Source: JAAZBG01 sp964390065 (GTDB lineage: Bacteria; Fibrobacterota; Chitinivibrionia; Chitinivibrionales; Chitinispirillaceae). From it: DNA of 64,000 bases. The notes under the pieces were generated by a model. That model saw nothing but the letters and a program-made list of their open reading frames with translations, was not told the DNA's origin and searched no databases. Below are positions 1-8,080 of the stretch, piece by piece. The position numbers and the translations under genes are program-made. The stretch is from the NCBI GenBank assembly GCA_964390065.1, contig CAYMGX010000003.1, positions 1-64,000 of the forward strand. Reading direction: 5' to 3'. The first letter of the stretch is position 1, and every line of letters starts with the position of its first letter.

Positions 1-66
1 TTTTGCAAAACAATCTGTAACAATATCTTGTGCATATCACTCACGCTCAACCGCGAAATTTAGGAT
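1..66. mobile_element. Right end of an IS1380-like/MITE element, cut by the window edge
   Basis: The first 60 bases match 7864-7923 with one mismatch in the same orientation. The copy ends in TCAACCGCGAAATTTAGG, which resembles the right terminal repeat of the complete element at 7766-7931. Only the right end is visible, so it could belong to a full insertion sequence or to a short non-autonomous copy. No reading frame in it is recognisable as transposase. Confidence 0.55.
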
Positions 67-100
67 AATTGTAATATCTGTGACTGTGATGCGCATCTGG

Positions 101-520
101 TTAAAAAGTGTTATACGATGCACCAGATTCATCAAATAGCCGTTTAATCTCAGCATGTACTTTATCTTTTAAAATTGGTTTAACAAGGTAACCCTCACAC
201 TGAGACCTGAATGCCTGTATGATATTTTTATTGTCATCAAGAGCTGTAGTCATAATTATCTTTACACTATCAAGGCCATAAATACCTAGCATCTCTTCAG
301 ATTTTCTGATCTCCATGAGTACTTCCTGACCATCAATTTCAGGCATCATTATATCAAGGAAAACCAGATCGTAAGGTATCTTGTTCCTTAGTGCATCTTT
401 AAAAAAATAAATTCCCTGTCTGCCATCAGTCGCTATTGAAACAGTTCCATATTGCTGCAATATACGGGAGAGTACTTTCCCGCTTGTCACATCATCCTCA
501 ATTATCAGAATATTCATCAT
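101..520 (-). CDS. CheY-like single-domain response regulator
   Basis: This is a stand-alone receiver domain of about 139 residues with no output domain. The acidic pair (IIEDD) is near residues 8-10, the phospho-acceptor Asp in FLDIMMP near residue 56, the Thr in MTTA near 92 and the Lys in LVKP near 114, so all receiver switch residues are present. It is the last visible gene of the minus-strand chemotaxis operon and probably takes phosphate from the CheA encoded upstream. ATG at 520 was preferred over TTG at 523 because an AAGGCAGG-like ribosome site lies just ahead. The longer beta4-alpha4 region differs from E. coli CheY, so an adaptor or sink role instead of flagellar motor binding is possible. 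Confidence 0.85.
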   Translation of the reverse strand: MMNILIIEDDVTSGKVLSRILQQYGTVSIATDGRQGIYFFKDALRNKIPYDLVFLDIMMPEIDGQEVLMEIRKSEEMLGIYGLDSVKIIMTTALDDNKNIIQAFRSQCEGYLVKPILKDKVHAEIKRLFDESGASYNTF

Positions 521-570
521 CAACCTGCCTTGAAATATAACTTTATATCTTCAATGTGCTATCGTATGTT

Positions 571-690
571 GCCTCACCCCCCATCCCCCTCTCCGCAAGC
601 GGTAGAAGGGGAGTTTTGCAGACGACCGGCTGGCGGACGTCAATTTCTTCTCCCCCTCTCCATGCAATGGAGAGGGGTTGGGGGTGAGGC
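571..690. repeat. Inverted pair of C-rich REP-like palindromes between cheR and the receiver gene
   Basis: The left arm starts GCCTCACCCCCCATCCCC and the right arm ends in GGGTTGGGGGTGAGGC, its approximate reverse complement, with a spacer of about 30 bases. The outermost C at 690 forms part of the cheR stop codon (TAG on the minus strand, 690-692). Two related inverted pairs occur at 1510-1724 and 4816-4940. The structure could act as an mRNA-stabilising hairpin or weak terminator. Confidence 0.8.
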
Positions 691-1505
691 TATTGTTTTT
701 CGTAAATTGACGGTTTTACTGATTTCAGTCCGCTTAACATTCCGGTTAAACTCTCCGCATGACCTACCAGAAGAAATCCACCAGGCTTAAGTAACCGGTG
801 ATATTCCTCGAGTAGCCGTTTTCGCATAGTATTATCGAAATAGATCATTACATTTCTGCAAAAGATGAAATCAAAAGGCCCTTTCATGGGAAATGGCGTG
901 TCGATCAGGTTAAGCCGCTGAAATGTTATAAGTGACTGACAGTTAGATTGAATCCGGTAATGTGCCTTATTATCAATGGTAATCTGTTCAAAGTAATTGC
1001 GTCTATAGTTATCAGGAATTTTTTCGAGATCACGTTCGTTGTAAATGCCTTCCATCGCTTCGGAAAGTATTTTTGTCGATAAATCTGTTGCAAGAATTCT
1101 AATATCAGATGCTTTTCCACGTAATGTTTCATTAATGGTCATTGCAATTGTATAAGGTTCTTCTCCGGATGAGCACCCTGCAGACCAGATCCGGAATTTT
1201 CTTTGACCGTCAAGGTACCATTTGCCAATCTGCTGTGCAATAAAGTCAAAGTGCTGTTGTTCTCTGAAAAAATGAGTTACATTTGTCGAAATTGAATCAA
1301 GCAGTTTGATTATTTCCAGTCCATCAGTATCACTATTGACATATTCATAATAATCTTCATAGGTTGGTAAATTAAGGCTATGCATACGTTTACTTAAGCG
1401 TGCCGCAACAAGCGCTTCCTTTTTTTCTCCAAGCGCAATACCGGCTTTGGCGTAGACAAGGTCTCTGAATGCACTGAAAGTTTTTTTATCCAGGTTGTTA
1501 AACAT
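690..1505 (-). CDS. cheR: CheR chemotaxis protein methyltransferase
   Basis: SAM-dependent glutamate methyltransferase that methylates the chemoreceptor signalling domain during adaptation. The 271-residue length is usual. An all-alpha N-terminal domain (about residues 1-75) is followed by the STNVTHFFRE motif (73-82) and the SAM-binding WSAGCSSGEEPY loop (107-118), then FIFCRNVMIYF and the C-terminal GHAESL segment. It sits between the MCP and a receiver gene. The start codon lies 4 bases from the edge of a REP-like repeat, so the ribosome site (GAGG) is supplied by the repeat. No cheB is visible; it could lie beyond the window edge. Confidence 0.95.
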   Translation of the reverse strand: MFNNLDKKTFSAFRDLVYAKAGIALGEKKEALVAARLSKRMHSLNLPTYEDYYEYVNSDTDGLEIIKLLDSISTNVTHFFREQQHFDFIAQQIGKWYLDGQRKFRIWSAGCSSGEEPYTIAMTINETLRGKASDIRILATDLSTKILSEAMEGIYNERDLEKIPDNYRRNYFEQITIDNKAHYRIQSNCQSLITFQRLNLIDTPFPMKGPFDFIFCRNVMIYFDNTMRKRLLEEYHRLLKPGGFLLVGHAESLTGMLSGLKSVKPSIYEKQ

Positions 1506-1509
1506 ATGA

Positions 1510-1724
1510 CCTCACCCCCGGCCCCTTCTCCAAAAGGAATTGGAGAGGGGGTGTAAGGGCGTTTGTTAATTGTAAATACTAACTTTTTTAGCTTCAATTG
1601 CGCTCAGCACTCCGCTTACCCCCCAGATCCTCTACAGGTAAATTGTGCTAAAAAAAATTGACAATGTGGTCTTCGACCAGGAGTTCCCCCTCTCCAATTC
1701 CTTTTAGAGAGAGGACTTGGCCCT
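1510..1724. repeat. Inverted pair of REP-like palindromes between the MCP gene and cheR
   Basis: Copy one (about 1510-1560) reads CCTCACCCCCGGCCCC and then folds on itself around AAAAGGAATT. Copy two (about 1684-1724) carries the inverted form, TCTCCAATTCCTTTT. The pair fills the MCP-cheR gap and its first copy abuts the cheR start codon. A further C-rich stretch lies at about 1617-1640. Same family as 571-690 and 4816-4940. Confidence 0.7.
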
Positions 1725-1729
1725 TTCAG

Positions 1730-4140
1730 TTAAAAATCTTTCAATGAACTATCGTCAAGTGAAAGAAACGTATCCGGTTTTGTCTGTTTTTTCACTGCTT
1801 TTTTACCTTTTATGTCCAAATGATGTGCCGTAGCTGCTGCAATAGTATCCTTTTTTACATCCTGCCGAATGCTGGAAGGTTTATGCTGTGATGATGCCAT
1901 ACTCAAGGCGAATTCATCAATCATGGTTTTCAGTTCCTCAGCCTGTGAACTCAACTCTTCAGCAGCACTTGCAGATTCCTCAGAGTTGGCAGCATTCTGC
2001 TGGGTAACTTTATCCATCTGGGCAACAGCGCTGTTTACCTGATCGATACCCTGTGATTGCTCCTGTGATGCTGCTGCAATTTCTGCAATGAGATCGTTGA
2101 CCTTTTTTGTACTTGTCGCAATTGACCCAAACGACTGTGATACCTCATCTGCAATCTTTACACCATCATCGGCATTTTTTACAGATTCGGAAATCATGTC
2201 AGCCGTATTTTTAGCTGCCTGAGCACTGCGCTGTGCAAGATTGCGGACTTCCTCAGCAACAACCGCGAAACCACGTCCTGCTTCTCCTGCACGCGCAGCC
2301 TCAACTGCAGCGTTGAGTGCGAGTAAATTAGTCTGCATAGCAATTTCGTCAATGGTTTTGATTATCTTTGCAGTCTGATCGGATGATTCCTTAATTCTAT
2401 TGATTGCGCTTGACATGCGCTCCATCGCTTCAGTACCTGTTTTGGTATTCTGCTCTGATTCTCCTGAAAGACTCTTTGCCTGTGTTGCATTATCAGCATT
2501 CTGCTTTGTCATTGATGCCATCTCCTCAAGGCTTGATGAAACCTCTTCAAGAGAGCTGGCCTGCTCATTGGCACCCTGGGCAAGACTCTGACTTCCGCTT
2601 GAGATCTGATTGCTTGCGCTTGTGACCTGCTCGGCTGCTTCGGAAACCTGCTGCAGTGCTTTGTCAAGATTGTCAACTGCCAGGTTAAGTGATTTCTTGA
2701 TAGTTGCAAGGTCCCCTTTATAGTCACCAATCATTCGCGCTGTTAAATCCCTGTTCGCTACTTTGTCAAGAACTGAAGCAGCTTCATTGACGGGTGTTAT
2801 AACAGCGTCAAGTGTATCATTAACACCTTTTACAATCTTACTGAAGTCTCCCTCATGTTTCGATGCATCCGCTCGTGTAGCAAGTCTACCAGCTACTGCT
2901 GCTTCAGAAAGCATAATGGCATCAGCAACAAGCCGGTTTACTGCATCAATACATTTGTTAAGATTGATTTTAATAGTGTTAAAATCACCATTATAATTAT
3001 CTGTAATTTTATTAGGAATAGCCCCTTTACTGATATCATCGACATATTTTGCAGCAACATTCAATGGTCCTATTACTGCGTCAAGCGTACCATTGACACC
3101 TTCAACAATTTTACGATAATCCCCCTGATGTTTTGATGCATCAGCNNNNNNNNNNNNNNNNNNNNNNNNNNNNNNNNNNNNNNNNNNNNNNNNNNNNNNN
3201 NNNNNNNNNNNNNNNNNNNNNNNNNNNNNNNNNNNNNNNNNNNNNCATTGACACCTTCAACAATTTTACGATAATCCCCCTGATGTTTTGATGCATCAGC
3301 GCGGGTGTCAAGTTTACCATCAACAGCAGCTTTTGATAACATGCCAGCATCAGTAACAAGTGCTTTGATACTCGACACCATTTTTTCAAACGATGAAAGT
3401 AATAAACCGGTTTCATCTTTGCTATCAGACGTAATCTGCATTGATGTATCTCCTGATGCAACTTTTTCTGCAATATCAATACATTTTGAAATAGGGCTTG
3501 TAATAGAACGTGTTATAAAAACTGCTGCGATAATACTGAAGACAAGTATGAATCCGGCAAGGATATAAATTACGAGTTCTGCTGTTTTTGCAGCGGTAAG
3601 ACCGGTTTGCCCCTCCTTTTTTGTTAATTCCTCCACTAAGTTGATAAGCTCAGAGACTTTGCCCATATAGTCATTCTGTTGTATGCGAAATTCGCCAAAT
3701 ATCACAGCTATAGCAGCATCTTTCTTTTTCTCGCCAAGCAACTTCAGTATTTGATTCTGAGCAGACATATATGCCTCCCGTGCATTAAGCGCGTCGTTCA
3801 GTATCTTTTTTCCTTCTACAGTGTTAACGGTTTCTTTTAGCTTATCAAATTCTTCTGAAACAGACTTTCTGACATCTATAACCCGCTGTTGTTCTTCACC
3901 AATTTTTGTTGAATCTGTCAGTAATAACATGTTTCTGAGTGCGCGGGCAGCAATGTTAACATCATCAAGGATATTATTAGCGGAAACGGTTTTGGGAAAA
4001 TGGTCATGGACCACCAGATTAAGATTTCCTGAAACCGTTTTCATCTCTGTGATCGTTGTTATTGACATTGTAATAAGCAGTACGATTATTACTCCGAAGC
4101 CAAGGCCCAGACGCATTCCTATTTTCATATTTTTAAACAT
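1730..4140 (-). CDS. Methyl-accepting chemotaxis protein with HAMP-like repeats, interrupted by an assembly gap
   Basis: Transmembrane chemoreceptor. The N-terminal part has one membrane helix (about residues 11-33), a periplasmic four-helix-bundle ligand domain and a second helix (about 190-213), then HAMP. After it come HAMP-like modules with the recurring TRADASKHxGD motif, spaced about 92 residues apart, and the signalling hairpin DEIAMQTNLLALNAAVEAAR. A 100-base N run (3146-3245) splits the frame. The 55 bases on either side (3091-3145, 3246-3300) are identical, and removing 155 bases restores one frame of about 751 residues. The gene is therefore probably intact, but extra HAMP modules could be missing from the gap. 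The start follows AAGGAG. The C-terminus ends SLKDF, only loosely like a CheR-tethering pentapeptide. Confidence 0.88.
3091..3300. repeat. 55-bp direct repeat flanking a 100-N assembly gap
   Basis: The 55 bases at 3091-3145 recur exactly at 3246-3300, separated only by N. A perfect repeat of this length ending at a gap is what an assembler leaves when two contigs share a k-mer-length end. The repeated segment codes the TRADASKHQGDYRKIVEGVN-type HAMP module of the chemoreceptor. Confidence 0.9.
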
Positions 4141-4232
4141 ACAAATCTCCTTAAAAAATTAAATTGTGTTACTATAGCCAAGGTTATAAATATCTCTTAA
4201 TAAAATGTAAATGCCATTATCTTGTTTCCAGG

Positions 4233-4751
4233 TTATTTTGCCATTTGCTTCAAATTGACAAGCTCAGTTGATGATAGTATTTTGTCAATGTCAAGCAGTA
4301 TCTTGACACTGCTGTTTACTTTACCCATTCCAAGAATGAAATCAGTGTCTATATTGGAACCAAATGATGGTGTCTCTTCGATATCATCAGCTTTTATGTC
4401 AAGTACTTCCTTGACTTCATCAATAATAATACCCATGACAACTACATCATCATTCAGGGCAATTTGTACAACAATTATACACGTTTTTTCGGTATCTTCA
4501 CTGGTGTCGAGAAAGAACTTTTTTCTTAAATCGACAACAGGAATGACCTTGCCGCGAAGGTTTATGACACCACGCACATAATCAGGTGTACGCGGGACAC
4601 GTGTAACCGATTGCATCTGAATGATCTCCTGAACCTTTAAAATCTCAAGACCATACTCCTCCTGACCAAGTCTAAAGGTCAGATACTTCCCGGCCAGCCG
4701 GTCACCGACGGTTTGCTCGTGAATCGAGACGCCAGTGTGAACGTTACTCAT
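4233..4751 (-). CDS. cheW: CheW chemotaxis coupling protein
   Basis: SH3-like scaffold that couples the CheA kinase to chemoreceptors. The CheW fold runs from YLTFRLGQEEYGLEILKVQEII through RVPRTPDYVRGVINLRGKVIPVVDLR to a C-terminal ILLDIDKIL, about 172 residues in total. ATG at 4751 was chosen over ATG at 4766 because GGAGGAG sits 6-7 bases ahead of it. It lies between cheA upstream and the MCP gene downstream in the same operon. Confidence 0.95.
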   Translation of the reverse strand: MSNVHTGVSIHEQTVGDRLAGKYLTFRLGQEEYGLEILKVQEIIQMQSVTRVPRTPDYVRGVINLRGKVIPVVDLRKKFFLDTSEDTEKTCIIVVQIALNDDVVVMGIIIDEVKEVLDIKADDIEETPSFGSNIDTDFILGMGKVNSSVKILLDIDKILSSTELVNLKQMAK

Positions 4752-4815
4752 ACAATTCTCCTCCATTATGGGGTTTTATATCAAATTGTGAATAGTTTAC
4801 TAATTAAGAAACAGG

Positions 4816-4940
4816 GCCTCACCCCCCGGCCCCCTCTCCGCCAGCGGTAGAGGGGGAGTAAGAACTAAGAAAAGATATTCTATTCTTCATCGTGCTCCCC
4901 CCCTCTACCGCTTGCGGAGAGGGGGGCCGGGGGGTGAGGC
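4816..4940. repeat. Large inverted REP-like pair between cheA and cheW
   Basis: The left arm (GCCTCACCCCCCGGCCCC, from 4816) and right arm (ending GGCCGGGGGGTGAGGC at 4940) are reverse complements over about 40 bases with few mismatches, around a central AT-rich spacer of about 40 bases. It lies 6 bases past the cheA stop codon, so a transcript would form a long hairpin directly after cheA. Same family as 571-690 and 1510-1724. Confidence 0.85.
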
Positions 4941-4946
4941 TTCCTT

Positions 4947-7451
4947 CTATGTTAACGTTGTTTTTAAAATACCACCTACATCAATAATTAAACTTACGGT
5001 CCCGTCACTCATTATTGCACCACCACTGATTCCAGATATATCACCAAGACCACTCCCGAGATTTTTAATCACTACTTGTTGCTGCCCGATAATTTCATCG
5101 ACAATAAGTGCACTTCTTCTTCCCAGCATATCTTCAACAATAAGCGCAATTTTTGCACTACCGTTTAAGCGGGTTATTGAATTATTGAAAAGATCCGACA
5201 GGTATACCAGAGGTATCAGATTATCCCTTACCTTTATAACATTACCTTTGTCAAGAATATGAACAACGTGATCAGATGTTGCTGCAAGCGTTTCTATAAT
5301 TGATAATGTTGGTACGATATAATTCGAGTTTTCAACTCTTACGATCATTCCGTCAATAATGGCAAGCGTTAAAGGAAGCCTTATTGTAAACGACGTACCT
5401 TTGTCCTTCTCTGTAATAATGTCAACCGATCCGCGTAATGCTTCAATATTGCGTTTGACAACATCCATTCCTACACCGCGGCCGGACAGATCCGTAACAG
5501 TTTTTGCAGTTGAGAAACCGGGAAGGAAAATAAAATGGTAAATCTCATTGTCGGCTAATTTATCATCTTTTTTGCATAGTCCCTTGCTGACTGCTTTGTT
5601 GAAAATTATTTCTTTGTCAAGACCCTTGCCATCATCACGGATTTCGATGTATACATTTCCTGCTTTATGATACGCACGAAGATTGATTGTACCGGCAGCT
5701 GGTTTACCTTTTGCGATTCTCTCATCAGTCGTTTCAAGACCATGGTCAACTGAGTTACGGATCATATGGATAAGCGGATCGCCAATATTTTCAACAACTG
5801 ACTTATCAAGCTCAGTATCTTCGCCATCAGTTATGAAATGCACCTCCTTGGATGATTTCTTGCTGAGATCGCGAACAAGACGTGCCATTTTCTGAAATGT
5901 TGACTTGAGAGAAACCATCCTGAGAGACATGGATAATTCCTGAATCTGCCGCATTATCATTGTTGTCTGTGCGATTTTTGTATGCAGATTCTGATTGTTT
6001 GATTCCCTGATTGTTTGATCAGCGCTGATCATCGACTGTGCAATTACCGCTTCTCCGATTGCGTCAATAAGCTGATCAAGGCGCTGAATCGGTACCCTGA
6101 TAGTCTCTTCAAAATTACCGGATTTAGAATGAACTGCCTGTGTCGGATGTTCTGATGAAATCGGAATTGCTGATGGCTCTTTATTTTCATCAGGTGTACA
6201 AGATGAATCTGGTATGTTTGCAGCATCCTGTATCCTTGATGGTTTTTGTAATGATTCTGTAGTATCCGGTTTATTCTGGCCGTTATATACTGTTTCAGGA
6301 AATTGTCCTTTATTTTGAATCAAATATTTCAGAGTATTGATCGTCTGCTCATACGCATCAGGGAGGCGGTATGGCTTGTCAAGCAAGCATTCCTCAATGA
6401 TCAGAATTAACTCTTTGAGGCAATCCATTGATGTAAGAAGGAGGTCGATATGCATGGAGGAAAGTTTCAGTTCACCTTTTCTACTGTTATCAAGGACACT
6501 TTCCAGCGTATGTGCAAAGTCACAGAGATCATGAAGATTAATGAATCCTGCAACACCTTTGATTGTATGGCAGCATCTGAAAATGCTATTGATATTTTCA
6601 GGATTTTCTGAATCAGACTCCAGTTCAAGAAGCAGCGATTCTGCTGTATGAATATGATCTCTGGACTCTGTTATAAAATCAGATAATAGCGAATTGTCAA
6701 TATCTTTAAATGGTGGTATACGAGGCTGTATGGCAGGAACAGGGTTTACTGCAGCATCTTCATTCATGCTTTCTTTTTGGGATGGGAAAAGTTTACTTGC
6801 ATCAATTGAAAGGGTATCGGGAATTGCACCGGACACAATAAGTGGCAGTTGATTAGTCAGGAAATCTTTGAAATAAAACAGTTGATCAGCACCGATGAAT
6901 CCCTCTTCAAGAAATTGCTCAACCTGATGCAATAGCGATGAATACTGTGGAAGTTCGAGAACACCAAATTCCCCTTTCCATGTATGAAGAAACCGTTTCA
7001 CATTTGAAATTGCATGAATATCACCCTTTTCAAATGCAAGAATTGCGCTTTCAAAATCATCAAGGGTTGACTTTTGAGCAGAAGCAAATTTAATCCTGTA
7101 CTGTATGATGTCATCACAAACCGGTTCAGAAGGAATTTCTGTGTTGATATCTGCAACTTCAGGTGGAATTGCCGATTTAATATTCTCCTGCGCTGTTTTG
7201 TCCACAAAGAGTAATAAACGGTTTATGTTTTGAGATAACTTATTGATTCCTTTTTCAAAATCAGTTTCATTGAGAGCAATATGTTCTGCAAGTTTGCAAC
7301 ATCGCGTTACCTGAAGAAGCAATGCTTCCGGTACAGATTCATCAAGCATTATCTGTTCCAGCTCACTTATTACTGATGGAAGTGCAGAGCGGTCATCTTT
7401 ATCTATCAATGGCAGATATGCTACAATTTTATTAAATCGTTCTAAGAGTAT
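4947..7451 (-). CDS. cheA: CheA chemotaxis histidine kinase with two HPt-like domains
   Basis: Cytoplasmic kinase that passes phosphate to CheY and CheB. About 834 residues, counted from ATG at 7451, which has an AGGATGG ribosome site. A possible first HPt contains HTWKGE (His near residue 156) and a canonical one contains CHTIKGVAG (His near 295). Then follow a Pro/Ser-rich linker, the dimerisation segment, the HATPase domain (HMIRNSVDHGLE, DDGKGLD, GRGVGMDVV) and a C-terminal CheW-like domain with ALIVDEIIGQQQVVIK. No clear P2 CheY-binding domain is visible. It is the promoter-proximal gene of the operon. The upstream GTG at 7484 is an alternative start. Confidence 0.95.
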   Translation of the reverse strand: MLLERFNKIVAYLPLIDKDDRSALPSVISELEQIMLDESVPEALLLQVTRCCKLAEHIALNETDFEKGINKLSQNINRLLLFVDKTAQENIKSAIPPEVADINTEIPSEPVCDDIIQYRIKFASAQKSTLDDFESAILAFEKGDIHAISNVKRFLHTWKGEFGVLELPQYSSLLHQVEQFLEEGFIGADQLFYFKDFLTNQLPLIVSGAIPDTLSIDASKLFPSQKESMNEDAAVNPVPAIQPRIPPFKDIDNSLLSDFITESRDHIHTAESLLLELESDSENPENINSIFRCCHTIKGVAGFINLHDLCDFAHTLESVLDNSRKGELKLSSMHIDLLLTSMDCLKELILIIEECLLDKPYRLPDAYEQTINTLKYLIQNKGQFPETVYNGQNKPDTTESLQKPSRIQDAANIPDSSCTPDENKEPSAIPISSEHPTQAVHSKSGNFEETIRVPIQRLDQLIDAIGEAVIAQSMISADQTIRESNNQNLHTKIAQTTMIMRQIQELSMSLRMVSLKSTFQKMARLVRDLSKKSSKEVHFITDGEDTELDKSVVENIGDPLIHMIRNSVDHGLETTDERIAKGKPAAGTINLRAYHKAGNVYIEIRDDGKGLDKEIIFNKAVSKGLCKKDDKLADNEIYHFIFLPGFSTAKTVTDLSGRGVGMDVVKRNIEALRGSVDIITEKDKGTSFTIRLPLTLAIIDGMIVRVENSNYIVPTLSIIETLAATSDHVVHILDKGNVIKVRDNLIPLVYLSDLFNNSITRLNGSAKIALIVEDMLGRRSALIVDEIIGQQQVVIKNLGSGLGDISGISGGAIMSDGTVSLIIDVGGILKTTLT

Positions 7452-7765
7452 CATAGACCATCCTGTTTTTTCAGAAAGTATCACGTACTGTATAAGTCAA
7501 AAGCAATTTACAGACCAATAAATGAAATTCTATGTATCTCATTTTTAGATAATGTGTTAAATACCAAAATTGATGGAACTGTAAAAAAACGATGAGTGGA
7601 AAAAAAATTAACGCTGGAAAATGGAGTTCTCTATATCTTATTGAATTTCAAAGTTTTAAAAAGTGTATATAATTTTACAGTGAAAAAAAATTTTACAGGG
7701 GATGAACTATGATTGTACGATATACCGGAAAATTCAGTAATGTTGATTATTAAACATGAATTTAA

Positions 7766-7931
7766 CCTAAAATCCGCAGTTGAATCATGATGCTCTGCGC
7801 AAGCTGTTGTCACATCTTGCATTGCAAAAATGCTCACCATACTGCACCGAGTAGGCCTGCGCTTTTTGCAAAACAATCTGTAACAATATCTTGTGCATAT
7901 CACTCACGCTCAACCGCGGAATTTATATAGG
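7766..7931. mobile_element. 166-bp MITE with IS1380-like ends and TTTAA target duplication
   Basis: The left end reads CCTAAAATCCGCAGTTGA (7766-7783). The reverse complement of the right end (7910-7931) begins CCTATATAAATTCCGCGG, so the two are imperfect terminal inverted repeats starting with CC. TTTAA flanks the element on both sides (7761-7765 and 7932-7936), as expected for a target duplication. IS1380-family ends begin with CC and give 4-5 bp duplications. The interior is too short for a transposase, so this is a deleted or non-autonomous copy. Its right 60 bases recur at 1-60. The remaining spacer between cheA and the GH43 gene (7452-8080) shows no gene. Confidence 0.6.
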
Positions 7932-8080
7932 TTTAACAGAGAGATTCAGGTGTATGCGACCATGCAATATCAATTGATAGATGTTTATGTAGCAGTTCAA
8001 ATACTTGCACGATAATACCCCCCTTGATCACAATATTAATCGTGAACCAGGGGGTAAATTCAATGCTTTTAAACCTGATA

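Noticed and set aside
7631..7903. 90-residue open frame on the minus strand
   Set aside because: It runs through the MITE and its inverted ends and has no ribosome site; not a gene.
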